A stretch of 17,476 nucleotides of DNA, taken from JADJQU01 sp035490315 (GTDB taxonomy: Bacteria; Planctomycetota; UBA1135; GCA-002686595). The position numbers and the translations under genes are program-made. Shown here in pieces: positions 5,041 to 14,769 of this stretch. Numbering within the stretch: the stretch's first letter is position 1; every line of letters begins with the position of its first letter. The notes below the pieces were generated by a model. It saw nothing but the letters and a program-made list of their open reading frames with translations, was not told where the DNA came from and made no database searches. The stretch lies in NCBI GenBank assembly GCA_035490315.1, contig DATHET010000072.1:1-17476 (forward strand). The letters run 5' to 3'.

Positions 5041-5925
5041 GTGGCCACGGAAAATCCCCCGATCAACGAAGAGGACGACCTCTTCAACTTCGACGACATG
5101 AACCGCGGCTCGTCGAAAGCCGAGGTGGTGTCCGCGCCCGCGCCCGCGCGCGCGCCGGTTGCGGCAGCGGCTGCGGTCGAGGTCAAGCCGGTGGCAGCGC
5201 CCGTGGCGGCGCCCGTCAAGGCGAGCGCGGATCACGGACACGTGGCGCCAGCACACAGTCCCGCGCCCGCGGCTAGCGCCGCTCCGAGCCCGGTCCATGC
5301 GCCCGCGCCGGTTCCTGTCGCGCCGAAAGCCCCGGCTGGTCAGCTTCCGCTGGTCAAGCCTGTGACCGTCAAGGTTGCCGAGCCTCTGCCGGCTCGACCC
5401 GCGCCCGTTTCGATCGCCGCGCCGAGGAGCAAGCGTCCGGGGCTCTTGACCCTCGGCCTGATCGCTCTCGCGCTGATGGTCAATGTCGGACTGGTCGGCA
5501 TCGTCTGGCGCTCGATGAGCAGCGCGGACGATGTGCCGCACAACCTCCCCGAGCACCTGCCTCTCGCCGCGGATCCGATTCCGCCCAGCCTGCCCCACGT
5601 CGCGCCGCCCGTTGCGACCAAGCCGCCGAGCCCGGCCTGGGAGAACCTGGACATCAAGGCGCCGGTGCTCGGTGAAGCGGACGTGGCGCTCGCGGCCGCG
5701 ACGGAAGAGATCCGCCGCGGCGAATACGAAAACGCGCGCTCCAGGCTCTTCTCGCTGCTGTCGGTCCTCGACCGCTTCGAAGCGAGCACGCGTCCGAACA
5801 TCGCGGCGCGGGCCCAGCTGCTCGCCGCCGACGCCTACCGCGAGCAGGCCGATGCTCTCGAGCACCGCCAGGCCGCCGACGTCGCGGCTTCGGGCTTCCT
5901 CGATCCCGAGGTGAAGCACCCGTGA
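5041..5925 (+). CDS. Single-pass membrane protein, Ala/Pro-rich cytoplasmic arm and helical C-terminus, 294 aa
   Basis: The family is not recognised. An acidic N-terminus (EEDDLFNFDD, 11-20) is followed by a long Ala/Pro/Val-rich low-complexity stretch (about 30-128). A basic RSKR and a single hydrophobic segment at 134-156 (GLLTLGLIALALMVNVGLVG) indicate N-in/C-out topology. A Pro-rich spacer and a helical region (about 205-283, ADVALAAATEEIRRGEYENA onward) resembling one or two TPR helices would be periplasmic. GTG 5041 was chosen because GGAG (5031-5034) precedes it at six bases. TTG 5029 would overlap the previous gene. Its end overlaps the next gene as GTGA, suggesting coupled translation. 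The topology recalls membrane-anchored TPR proteins of flagellar motors such as PflB, but no homology can be claimed. Confidence 0.75.
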   Translation: MATENPPINEEDDLFNFDDMNRGSSKAEVVSAPAPARAPVAAAAAVEVKPVAAPVAAPVKASADHGHVAPAHSPAPAASAAPSPVHAPAPVPVAPKAPAGQLPLVKPVTVKVAEPLPARPAPVSIAAPRSKRPGLLTLGLIALALMVNVGLVGIVWRSMSSADDVPHNLPEHLPLAADPIPPSLPHVAPPVATKPPSPAWENLDIKAPVLGEADVALAAATEEIRRGEYENARSRLFSLLSVLDRFEASTRPNIAARAQLLAADAYREQADALEHRQAADVAASGFLDPEVKHP

Positions 5926-7409
5926 GCACCAAGCTCTGGAAAATCTGCCTGGCCTGCCTGGCCGCGAGTGCCTTCGCGCCTTTGACCATTGCTCAGGAGC
6001 CGTTCACCACGGCGCTGATCTCGACGGTCCAGCGCGAGAAGGACTGGTTCTGCTCGATCTCCGCTCCGCGCGCGCCGCTGAATGGCCTCGTCGAGCAATT
6101 GACGCGCTCGATGCAGGTCGAAGTCGAAGGGCTCGAGCTGATTTCCCCCACCGCCCTGGTCACCGTCGAGCTGCGCGATCGGCCGGCGGAGCAGGTCCTG
6201 GAATGGATGCTCGGCTCGGCCGGGTTGCGCGCCAACTGGCGCACCGGCGCGGTCCAGATCCGTCCGCTGACTCCGGCCTCGCCCACGCCCGACGAGCTGC
6301 GCGATTGCGCCCTCGCCTCGTATTCGGCCGCGCTGCGCAGCTTTCCCGACGCCACGGCGGGAGCGGCGGCCGCCTTCGCCAAGGCTTCGATCTACGAGCA
6401 CCGCGGCGACCTCGACCAGGCGATCGCCAGCTTCGACTCCCTGGTGCGCGCCTACCCGCAGTCCACGCAAGCGCCCGAAGCTTTGATCCGCTCGGCGCGG
6501 CAGCTATTCCTGCGCGGTGATTATCTCGCAGCCGGCACGCACTACGCCGACCTCTTGCGCATCTCCGTCAACGGCCCGCTGGTGCTCGAGGCGCGCGTCG
6601 GATTCGCCAACAGTCTCGCGCGCCAGGGTGAGCACCAGTCGGCGCTGCGCCTGCTGGCCGCCCTCGACACGACGAATCCGGCCCTGACCCGCATCGACCT
6701 GCACCGCCGCCTGCTGATCCGCGCGCGCGCCGTGCTCGGCGAAGGCAACGCGGCCGCGGCGCGACAGCTGCTCGCAGAATCCCAGAACGGCGGTCTCGAG
6801 GAAGAGTTCGAAGCCGAGTACTACGAATTGAGCGCCCTGGCCCTGCCGACGGACTCGCCGCCCGAATACGGCGCCGTGGTCTGGATGGAGCATGCGCGCC
6901 ATGCCACGGGCGGCGCGCGCGAGCACGCCGCGGGTGAAGCCGCGCGCTTGACGCGCCTTGCCGGCGACGAGCTCGGCGCCCTGTGGATCGATCGCTGGGC
7001 CAAGCTCAACGACGGCGGCAATGCGACCACCGAGCATGCGAATGCCGCGCGCGAGGCCCTCGGCCTCGATCCGCAATCGCTGCACACGAATCCCGCTGAG
7101 GATCGCCTCGCGCGAGCGGAACGATTGATGCACGCGCGCCTTTGGACCGAGGCTCATTCGGCCTTCCTCGCGGTGCGCGAGAGCGCGCCGCCGATGGACG
7201 ACGCGGAGCGCACGCGGCTCTACGTAGGCCTCGCGCGCTGCCTCGACGGCCAGGACCGTGTCGAGGACGCGATCACGATGCTGCGCGAAGGTCTCGAGCT
7301 TGTCTCGGAAGCCGATCGCCGCCGCGAGTTCTACGTCTGCGCCGCGACGATCTTCGAGGGCCACGCCCGGGTCGACGACGCGATCGAAGCCTACCGGGGG
7401 AGGCTGTAG
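5922..7409 (+). CDS. Secreted STN-like plus TPR-repeat protein, 495 aa
   Basis: A signal peptide (about 1-24, cleavage near TIA|QE) is followed by a region at about 52-115 resembling the STN/secretin N-terminal domain (LNGLVEQLTRSMQVEVEGLE; then VTVELRDRPAEQVLEWMLG and VQIRP). The rest is alpha-helical with TPR-like units, clearest at about 145-215 (AFAKASIYEHRGDLDQAIAS; ALIRSARQLFLRGDYLAAG) and 400-490. There is no secretin barrel or TonB-receptor domain, so the STN-like part may bind a partner in the periplasm. GTG 5922 overlaps the stop of the preceding gene (GTGA), and the stop is 3 bases before the next ATG. Being in the flagellar operon, a periplasmic scaffold or assembly factor is plausible. 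The exact function is unknown. Confidence 0.75.
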   Translation: MSTKLWKICLACLAASAFAPLTIAQEPFTTALISTVQREKDWFCSISAPRAPLNGLVEQLTRSMQVEVEGLELISPTALVTVELRDRPAEQVLEWMLGSAGLRANWRTGAVQIRPLTPASPTPDELRDCALASYSAALRSFPDATAGAAAAFAKASIYEHRGDLDQAIASFDSLVRAYPQSTQAPEALIRSARQLFLRGDYLAAGTHYADLLRISVNGPLVLEARVGFANSLARQGEHQSALRLLAALDTTNPALTRIDLHRRLLIRARAVLGEGNAAAARQLLAESQNGGLEEEFEAEYYELSALALPTDSPPEYGAVVWMEHARHATGGAREHAAGEAARLTRLAGDELGALWIDRWAKLNDGGNATTEHANAAREALGLDPQSLHTNPAEDRLARAERLMHARLWTEAHSAFLAVRESAPPMDDAERTRLYVGLARCLDGQDRVEDAITMLREGLELVSEADRRREFYVCAATIFEGHARVDDAIEAYRGRL

Positions 7410-7412
7410 ATC

Positions 7413-8144
7413 ATGCGGAAGTTCCTGATCGCGAATCTACTGCTGAGCCTCTTGCTCTCGATTCCCGTGCTCGCCACCAGCGGCGACGAGCCGAACAATC
7501 TGCGCGAGCGCCTGGCGCGCAACGCGAGCCAGCTCGCCGAATTCTGCGCCGTCGAGCAGCGGCTCGCGGCGAAGGATCCGAGCGCCGTGGTCGACCTGCT
7601 CGCCGCCAGCGAAGCCGGACCGAGCGACGCCGTCCAGGCCGAGATCGACCTGATCACTCTGCGCTCGCGCGTCGGCGCGCTGCAGGAAATCCTCGACGCG
7701 CGCGCACTGGAGGGCCCCACGCCGGCGCTCGCGGAGCGCGAGGTCGAGACGACCAGGCCGCTCAACCTGGCTTACACCGCACCCGCGAATCCTGTCGAGC
7801 CGCACACCATCGCGGTTGCGATTCCCGTCCAGAACGCGCCCGTCTCGAACAAGCAGGCCTTCGAAACCGAAGGCTTCATCGCCGATCGCTCGCGCCTCGG
7901 TCGCGCCTGCTGGCGCGGCGGCCGCTACCTCGAAGGCGTCGCGGCACTGGAACCCATCGCCGGCGACAGCCAGGCCGATTACTGGCGCGCGCGCTGCCTG
8001 GAAAAGCTCGCTCGCAACAAGGAAGCCCTCGAGCTGTACCGCAAGGTCATCGCAGCCTCCGGCGAAAGCCCCGAGGGCCGCAGCGCGCGAGAAGACCTCG
8101 AGTTCCTGGAGTGGAGCATCGCCCACGGGATGGTCACGCCGTGA
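7413..8144 (+). CDS. Secreted protein with C-terminal TPR-like helices, 243 aa
   Basis: The family is not recognised. A typical signal peptide (MRKFLIANLLLSLLLSIPVL, cleavage near VLA|TSG) precedes a helical region (about 25-95). A Pro-rich, probably unstructured stretch (about 100-145) and a TPR-like C-terminus (about 150-235, with GRACWRGGRYLEGVAALEPI and CLEKLARNKEALELYRKVI) follow. GGGGGAGG before ATG 7413 is a strong ribosome-binding site. The stop overlaps the GTG of the kinase gene. Together with the two preceding genes it forms a set of three envelope proteins with helical repeats placed between two regulatory blocks, so a shared periplasmic complex is a reasonable inference. Confidence 0.72.
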   Translation: MRKFLIANLLLSLLLSIPVLATSGDEPNNLRERLARNASQLAEFCAVEQRLAAKDPSAVVDLLAASEAGPSDAVQAEIDLITLRSRVGALQEILDARALEGPTPALAEREVETTRPLNLAYTAPANPVEPHTIAVAIPVQNAPVSNKQAFETEGFIADRSRLGRACWRGGRYLEGVAALEPIAGDSQADYWRARCLEKLARNKEALELYRKVIAASGESPEGRSAREDLEFLEWSIAHGMVTP

Positions 8145-9001
8145 ACATCGCGGCCGTCGACATCGCGGATCGCGCGCAACTCGCCCATGCGGTCGAGGAG
8201 CTGACGCGCATCTCTTCGGAGCTGCTCGCGAGCTACCAGACTCTCGAAGCCCGCGCGGGCCTGGTCGAAGCCCAGCTCGCACGCGCCAACCAGGAGATCG
8301 AGCGCCTGCACGGTCTCGACAAGCTCGCTGCCCTGGGCAACATGGCCGGCGGAATCGCGCACGAATTGCGCAACCCGATGAACGCCGTCAAGGGCTTCGC
8401 GGGCTTGCTCGAAGCGCGACTGCCGAGCGAATCCAAGGAACGCCGCTGGGCCGCGATGATCGTCGCCGGCGTCAGCGAAGCCGACGCGATCCTCGGCAAC
8501 CTGCTTTCGCTCGCGCGGCCGGAAAAACTTGTGCTCGAGACCATCGACGGCGTGGAGCTCGCTCGCGCCGCCCTCGACGCGACCTTCGGCGATCCGGCAC
8601 TCGCCTCCGTGCGCGAGCGTTGGACAGTCGACATCGACACCGCGCCCGCGCCCCTGCCGGCCTTCGTCGGCGATCGCCTCAAGCTGCGCCAGGCCTTCCG
8701 CAATCTGCTCGCCAACGCCCTCGAGGCTCAACCGGACGGCGGCGCCGTCCGCGCGACGCTGCGAGTCGAGGCAGGCGAAGTCACGTTCACCGTCGACGAC
8801 TCCGGCGCCGGAATGTCGGCGGAAATCGAGGCCCGCGTGCTCGAGCCCTTCTTCACCACGCGCGCCGAAGGCACTGGCCTCGGGCTCGCGTTCGTTCGCC
8901 AGGTGGCCGAGCTCCACGGCGGCCACGTCGAAGTCCATGGTCGCGGGTCCGCCTTGGGCGGCGCGCGCTTCATCCTGTGTTTTCCCCTGATCCGAGCCTG
9001 A
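8141..9001 (+). CDS. Soluble sensor histidine kinase (FleS/FlrB/AtoS-like), 286 aa
   Basis: The kinase core is complete. The H-box GIAHELRNPMNAVKGF has phosphoacceptor His74, the N-box FRNLLANALEAQ has Asn188/Asn192, G1 is DDSGAG (219-224), the F-box EPFFTT is at 235-240, and G2 is GTGLGLAF (244-251). An N-terminal coiled coil (about 18-60) replaces any transmembrane or PAS sensor, so the signal must be cytoplasmic or come through a protein partner. The frame is open far upstream (to 7142), but that part is antisense-like noise over other genes. GTG 8141, overlapping the previous stop (GTGA), gives a normal protein. The partner is the sigma-54 response regulator that begins 7 bases after the stop. 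In Vibrio, Pseudomonas and Campylobacter such pairs time expression of rod/hook genes to assembly of the export apparatus; the same role is inferred here. Confidence 0.93.
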   Translation: MNIAAVDIADRAQLAHAVEELTRISSELLASYQTLEARAGLVEAQLARANQEIERLHGLDKLAALGNMAGGIAHELRNPMNAVKGFAGLLEARLPSESKERRWAAMIVAGVSEADAILGNLLSLARPEKLVLETIDGVELARAALDATFGDPALASVRERWTVDIDTAPAPLPAFVGDRLKLRQAFRNLLANALEAQPDGGAVRATLRVEAGEVTFTVDDSGAGMSAEIEARVLEPFFTTRAEGTGLGLAFVRQVAELHGGHVEVHGRGSALGGARFILCFPLIRA

Positions 9002-9008
9002 TCCAACG

Positions 9009-10385
<1,377 letters not shown>

Positions 10386-10387
10386 CC

Positions 10388-10744
10388 GTGGACGTCCAGA
10401 TCCAAAGCCAGGCGCTCCTGATGCGCCTGCTCGACGCGTCCGCGCAACGGCGCGACGTGCTGCTCGGCAACCTCGCCAACACCGAGACGCCGGGTTTCCA
10501 GCGCAAGACCGTGCGCTTCGAGGATCTCCTGCAGAACGCGCTCAGCCGCGGGCAGGACACCGCTTCGATCGAGCCGAAGGTCGAGGTCGACCTGCTCTCG
10601 CCCGCGCGCGACGACGGCAACAACGTGAACATGGAAGCGGAGCTCACCGGCCTGCGCGAGAACCGCCTGATGTACGACGCCTACACGGCGATCCTCGGGA
10701 CCCACTTCGAGCTGATGCGCTCCGCGATCGAGAGCGGACGCTGA
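10388..10744 (+). CDS. flgB: Flagellar proximal rod protein FlgB, 118 aa
   Basis: FlgB is a component of the proximal rod in the periplasm. The N-terminal rod motif RRDVLLGNLANTETPGFQRK (21-40) and the C-terminal NNVNMEAELTGLRENRLMYD (78-97) followed by a final amphipathic helix are typical. The length is slightly short for the family, with a compact middle. The frame is open upstream to 9248 over the response regulator. GTG 10388, two bases after that gene's stop, gives the expected start. The N-terminal rod region is read from there without break. It is the first of the conserved basal-body block and is followed 14 bases later by flgC. Confidence 0.95.
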   Translation: MDVQIQSQALLMRLLDASAQRRDVLLGNLANTETPGFQRKTVRFEDLLQNALSRGQDTASIEPKVEVDLLSPARDDGNNVNMEAELTGLRENRLMYDAYTAILGTHFELMRSAIESGR

Positions 10745-10758
10745 ACCAGGAGCAACTC

Positions 10759-11193
10759 ATGGAAGGCATCGACAAACTGTTCTCTGGAATGCGAGCGGCC
10801 TCGAGCGGCATGGCCGCCGAGCGCGTGCGCATCGACACGGTGGCGAAGAACATCGCCAATGCGAACACGACCCGCACGCCCGACGGCGGGCCGTACAAGC
10901 GCCAGCTGGTGCACTTCGCGCCGCTGCTCTCGCGGGCCGCGAACGGCACGAACGAGGTGGTCGGCGTGCGCGTCGCCAAGGTTGCCGACGACGAGGTCAC
11001 GCCCTTGCCGCGCATCTTCGATCCTTCCCACGCGGACGCGGACGCCGAGGGCTACGTGACCCTGCCCAACGTGAACCCCGTCATGGAAATGGCCGACCTG
11101 ATCGCCTCGACGCGCGCCTACGAGGCCAACGTCTCGGCCCAGGAGCAATTCGTCGCCATGGCCGAGCGCGCCCTGCGCCTGGTGCAGTCCTGA
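10759..11193 (+). CDS. flgC: Flagellar proximal rod protein FlgC, 144 aa
   Basis: FlgC is a rod subunit exported by the flagellar type III system. The N-terminus (LFSGMRAASSGMAAERVRID) and the rod signature NIANANTTRTPDGGPYKRQ (31-49) are present, as is the C-terminal helix DLIASTRAYEANVSAQEQF typical of the flg_bbr_C region. CAGGAG lies at good spacing before ATG 10759. Length is normal for FlgC. The neighbours flgB and fliE in this order are a widespread arrangement. Confidence 0.96.
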   Translation: MEGIDKLFSGMRAASSGMAAERVRIDTVAKNIANANTTRTPDGGPYKRQLVHFAPLLSRAANGTNEVVGVRVAKVADDEVTPLPRIFDPSHADADAEGYVTLPNVNPVMEMADLIASTRAYEANVSAQEQFVAMAERALRLVQS

Positions 11194-11215
11194 ACCCCGT
11201 GCTTGACCAAGCCCA

Positions 11216-11578
11216 ATGATCCAAGGAGTCGGAAACAGCGCGAGCATGGCCCAGGTGGCCATCGAAGCGGCGCTCAAGGCCCACGAGGCCGCGTCGAGGC
11301 GCATCGAAGCGCAGTTGGCGAATTCCGCGGGCAGCTCCGCGCCGACCGCCGCTGCTTCGAGCGACTTCACCAAGGCGCTCAGCGAAGGCCTGCGCAGCGC
11401 CAACGCGCAGGTGCGCCAGATCGACGCGCTGCCCACCGACATCGTCACCGGCAAGATCGCCGATTTCCACGAGATCGCCGCGCAGATCAAGACTTCCGAG
11501 CTGACTTTCAAATTCGCGCTCGAAGTGCGCAACAAGCTGATCGACGCCTACCGCGAAACGATGCGGATGAGCGTCTGA
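11216..11578 (+). CDS. fliE: Hook-basal body protein FliE, 120 aa
   Basis: FliE connects the MS ring/export gate to the proximal rod and is needed for rod export. The conserved C-terminal half is clear: KIADFHEIAAQIKTSELTFK, then FALEVRNKLIDAYRETMRM. The N-terminal 50 residues are Ala/Ser-rich and variable, as usual. ATG 11216 lacks a good ribosome-binding site. ATG 11246 is an alternative start and would shorten the variable part by ten residues. The gap to fliF is 20 bases. Confidence 0.93.
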   Translation: MIQGVGNSASMAQVAIEAALKAHEAASRRIEAQLANSAGSSAPTAAASSDFTKALSEGLRSANAQVRQIDALPTDIVTGKIADFHEIAAQIKTSELTFKFALEVRNKLIDAYRETMRMSV

Positions 11579-11598
11579 TCCACCGCTAGCAACCCTTC

Positions 11599-13206
11599 AT
11601 GGCCACGGACTTCAAACAACTCTCGCAAGCAGTCAAGGAATCTTCCCCGCGCACGCGCATGGTCGCGATCGGGGGCGTGCTGCTGGTCGTCGTCGCCATC
11701 GCGATCTCTTCCATGCTCGCTTCGCGGCCCCACTTCGTGCTGCTGCACGCCCAGGTCGACGACCAGGCGCGCGTCGCGGTCGAAAAGGCCCTGGCGGGAG
11801 CCTCGATCCGCTACCGCATCAGCCAACCCCCGGGCCCCTTCGTCATCGACGTCGACGAAGCCCAGTTCTACGAAGCGCAGAACGCCGTGGCCGTCGCCGG
11901 CGCGATGAAGGGCGCGAGCTCCGGCATCGAGACCGGTTCCAGCGGCGCCACCTCGATCTTCATGACCTCCGCCGAGCGCGCGCAGACCATGCAGAAGCGC
12001 GAATGGCAGGAGCTCGAGAACCAGCTCGGCTGCCTGGACTTCGTCGCCTCGGCCAAGGTCACGACCTCGGTCGCCGACAATTCTCCTCTGCGCGCTCGCA
12101 AGCCGGTGACGGTTTCCGTGACCCTGGCCCTGCGCGGACAGACCGAGCTTTCGGCCGAGCAGGCCGAGAACGTCGCGCGCATCGTGCGCTACCGCTTCGA
12201 CGTGCCCGCCGAGAACGTCGTGGTCACCGATCAGAAGGGCCGCACCTTGTTCGCGGGCGAGCTCGAGGGCAGCACGAACCTGGCTCAGACCAAGGATCAA
12301 GGCGAGTACGCGCGCTCCTTCGAGCGCACCCTCGAGGAAAAGGCCAACGCCGCCTTGAGCCGCGCCTACGGTGCGAACAAGGGCTACGTGACCCTCGCGA
12401 CCGAGTGGGACTTCGACCTGCGCACGATCGACGACGACGTGGTGCAGCCCAAGGGCGTGCTGATCGACGACCAGAAGACCGAGACGATCACTCCGCCGGG
12501 CGCGCCGTCGCCGGAAGTCGGCGGACCCGCGGGCACGGCATCGAACATCGCGCCCGTCGACCCTGGCGCGCCGGCCGCGCCTGCCCTCGCTGCCCAGGCG
12601 CCCGCGACGACCAGCGACCAGAAACGCAAGTACGAGACCGGGCGGACGAAGACGCGCACGGTGCACAGCTCGCCGAAGCTCGAGCGCATGTCGGTCTCGC
12701 TGGTGCTCGACGAGAGCCTGGCGGCGAAGAAGGACGAGATCACCCAGGTGGTCGAGGCCATCGTCGGCTTCGAGAAATCGCGCCAGGACGTGCTGCACGT
12801 CAGCACCACCGCGATCGCCGTCGAATCGACGGAGCCGGGCACCGACGCGCCCGCGGCCGTGGTCAGCGAAGGCATGTCGCCGACCTTGAAGCTCATCCTG
12901 CAACACGGAATCGAGCTGATGGCCGCCGCCGTGTTCCTGTTCATCGCCCTGCGCGCCCTGCGCGGAGCCAAGCGCGGCGTGCAGAACCCGTCGGGCTCTG
13001 GGCTTGCCGTGGCCGCGATCGGCGGGGGCAACACAGCTCGACGCGGGCTCACACCGGCTGGCGAGGCCGAGGACGTCGAGCCCGATCCTGAATTGATCGC
13101 GCGCATGCGCGTCGAAGAGCTGGTGCGCAGCGATCCTCGCCGCGTCGGAGAGATCCTCTCACGCTGGGCCACGGAGAGCACCAAGGCAGCGGGGTCCTCG
13201 CGATGA
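11599..13206 (+). CDS. fliF: Flagellar MS-ring protein FliF, 535 aa
   Basis: FliF forms the MS ring in the inner membrane on which the motor assembles. There are two membrane segments: about 20-42 (MVAIGGVLLVVVAIAISSML) and about 435-455 (ELMAAAVFLFIALRAL). Between them lie the periplasmic ring-building domains, including SAERAQTMQKREWQELENQL and the beta-collar region interrupted by a Gly/Ala/Pro-rich insertion (about 300-340). The cytoplasmic tail ends with ELIARMRVEELVRSDPRRVG and ILSRWA, the FliG-binding segment. Length is normal. The stop overlaps the fliG start (ATGA), in line with the stoichiometric coupling of these partners. Confidence 0.96.
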   Translation: MATDFKQLSQAVKESSPRTRMVAIGGVLLVVVAIAISSMLASRPHFVLLHAQVDDQARVAVEKALAGASIRYRISQPPGPFVIDVDEAQFYEAQNAVAVAGAMKGASSGIETGSSGATSIFMTSAERAQTMQKREWQELENQLGCLDFVASAKVTTSVADNSPLRARKPVTVSVTLALRGQTELSAEQAENVARIVRYRFDVPAENVVVTDQKGRTLFAGELEGSTNLAQTKDQGEYARSFERTLEEKANAALSRAYGANKGYVTLATEWDFDLRTIDDDVVQPKGVLIDDQKTETITPPGAPSPEVGGPAGTASNIAPVDPGAPAAPALAAQAPATTSDQKRKYETGRTKTRTVHSSPKLERMSVSLVLDESLAAKKDEITQVVEAIVGFEKSRQDVLHVSTTAIAVESTEPGTDAPAAVVSEGMSPTLKLILQHGIELMAAAVFLFIALRALRGAKRGVQNPSGSGLAVAAIGGGNTARRGLTPAGEAEDVEPDPELIARMRVEELVRSDPRRVGEILSRWATESTKAAGSSR

Positions 13207-14225
13207 GCGACTCCGACCAGAAAGGCGGCGCGGCCCAGGCCGCTGCATTCCTCCTGACCCTCGACAAGGACGCGGCCGCGGCGGTGCTGCGCCACCTCGA
13301 TCCGACGGTGATCGTCGAAGTCGTCGAAGCGATGGGCGACGTCGACGCGTCCTCCCTGGCGCCGGACAGCGTGCGCGAGCTCTACAAGCGCGTCGTGCTC
13401 GACCTGAAACGCCCCGGCGGCGTGCGGCGCCGCTCGGCCGCCGAGCTCAAGCAGATGATCGAGCAGACCCTCGGTCGCGAGCAGGCCGGCGCGGTCTTCG
13501 AGACCATCCAGAAGCGCCTGCAGCAGGAACGGCCCTTCCTGGCCCTCGAAAAAGAACCCTCCCACGCGATCTCGACCGTGCTCACCGAGCAATCCGACGC
13601 CGTGGTCGCGCTGGTCCTCGCGCACCTCGATCCGTCGCTGTCCGCCGACGTGCTCAGCGCCTTCCCGCCGGAGCGCTCGACCGAGCTGGTGCGCCGCATG
13701 GCGACCCTGATCCCGCCCGGCATCGACACCCTGCTCGCGATCGCCGACGACCTGCTGCCGCTGGTGAAGCAGGCCGCGAGCGCCACGATCCCCGTCGACC
13801 GCTCGGTGCGCCTGCGCAGCGTCGCCGAAATGCTCGGCCGCACCAAGGGCGACACGGAGAAGACCGTGCTCGAAAGCCTGGACGAGCAGAACAGCAACAT
13901 GGTCAAGGAGATCCGCGAGTTCATGTTCACCTGGGACGACCTCGCGAGCCTCGAGCGCCGCTCGATGCAGAAGATCCTGGCCGCGGTCGACACGCGCACC
14001 CTGGCGGTCGGCCTCAAAGGCTCCTCGAAGCGCGTCGAGGAAAACATCGTCAACAACCTGTCCGAGCGCGTGCGCGCGATGATCGCCGACGAGCGCGAGC
14101 TGGCGGGCGCCCTGCCGATGGCCGAAGTCCAGAAATCGCGCGACGAGATCATGAACGCCGTGCGGACCTTGATGGAAGCCGGCGAAGTCAAACCCTCGCG
14201 CGCGGGAGAAGAGCTTGTCAGCTGA
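13203..14225 (+). CDS. fliG: Flagellar motor switch protein FliG, 340 aa
   Basis: FliG is the C-ring protein that binds FliF and interacts with the stator to make torque. The N-terminal FliF-binding domain (AAAFLLTLDKDAAAAVLRHL), the middle domain and the C-terminal torque domain (about 240-330, EFMFTWDDLASLERRSMQKI and following charged helix) are all present at normal length. The middle-domain EHPQ motif that contacts FliM in model systems reads EQSD here (129-132), a notable departure. The torque-helix region keeps an alternating charge pattern. The start overlaps fliF and the end overlaps fliH by 11 bases. Confidence 0.96.
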   Translation: MSDSDQKGGAAQAAAFLLTLDKDAAAAVLRHLDPTVIVEVVEAMGDVDASSLAPDSVRELYKRVVLDLKRPGGVRRRSAAELKQMIEQTLGREQAGAVFETIQKRLQQERPFLALEKEPSHAISTVLTEQSDAVVALVLAHLDPSLSADVLSAFPPERSTELVRRMATLIPPGIDTLLAIADDLLPLVKQAASATIPVDRSVRLRSVAEMLGRTKGDTEKTVLESLDEQNSNMVKEIREFMFTWDDLASLERRSMQKILAAVDTRTLAVGLKGSSKRVEENIVNNLSERVRAMIADERELAGALPMAEVQKSRDEIMNAVRTLMEAGEVKPSRAGEELVS

Positions 14226-14769
14226 GCAGGTACGACTCCACGCACAGCCGGTGAGCGTGGCACTCGCGCAAGGCGATCAGGGCGACCTGTTCGCGAGCCT
14301 GCTCGAGCGCCGCGAGCGCGCCGCTTTCGAATCGGGCCAGCGCGCGGGACGCGCGGAGGTCCTGGCGCAAGCCGTGGTCCGCCTGGACTCGGCGGCGGCG
14401 CAATTCACCAAGGCCATGGAGAGCTCCACCGCCACCCTGGTTTCCGACAGCGTCGAGCTCGCCCTGGCCATCGCCGCCGAGCTGGTGCGCTCCGAAGTCG
14501 AAGCCCGCCGTCACGGCATCGAAGCCCTGGTGCGCGACACGCTGACCGCCTCGGGAGTTGGCCGCGGCGCCTGCACCGTGCACGTCTCGCCCGAGGATGC
14601 AGCGGCCCTCTCGCAGCTCAGTTTCCGCTCCACCACACGCATCGAAGCCGATCCCGACGTGCGCCGCGCCTGCGTTCAGGTCGAGACGCCCCAGGGTCTG
14701 TTGGTGCGCGACATCGACGCCGCCCTGGTCTCCGTCGCCGCGCGATTGCGCGAGGAGGCACGCTCGTGA
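14215..14769 (+). CDS. fliH: Flagellar export ATPase regulator FliH, 184 aa
   Basis: FliH binds and restrains the export ATPase FliI and tethers it to the C ring. Assignment rests on the FliG-FliH-FliI position and on family features. The N-terminal half is helical with AxxxGxxxG-like spacing (ESGQRAGRAEVL), and the C-terminal half resembles the V-type ATPase subunit E-like domain (ELALAIAAELVRSEVEARRH, then CTVHVSPEDAAAL and PQGLLVRDIDAALVS). The start is TTG 14215, preceded by GGGAG (14204-14208) six bases upstream, inside the end of fliG. GTG 14251 is a possible later start. It overlaps fliI as GTGA. Confidence 0.88.
   Translation: MSAEQVRLHAQPVSVALAQGDQGDLFASLLERRERAAFESGQRAGRAEVLAQAVVRLDSAAAQFTKAMESSTATLVSDSVELALAIAAELVRSEVEARRHGIEALVRDTLTASGVGRGACTVHVSPEDAAALSQLSFRSTTRIEADPDVRRACVQVETPQGLLVRDIDAALVSVAARLREEARS

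Noticed and set aside
4879..5919. 346-codon minus-strand frame opposite the membrane protein gene
   Set aside because: It is Arg/Gly-rich without domains, opposite a gene with a good start, membrane helix and translational coupling.
7142..8140. Upstream extension of the histidine-kinase frame
   Set aside because: It overlaps two coding genes in another frame and translates to an Arg-rich sequence. The GTG at 8141 gives a normal kinase.
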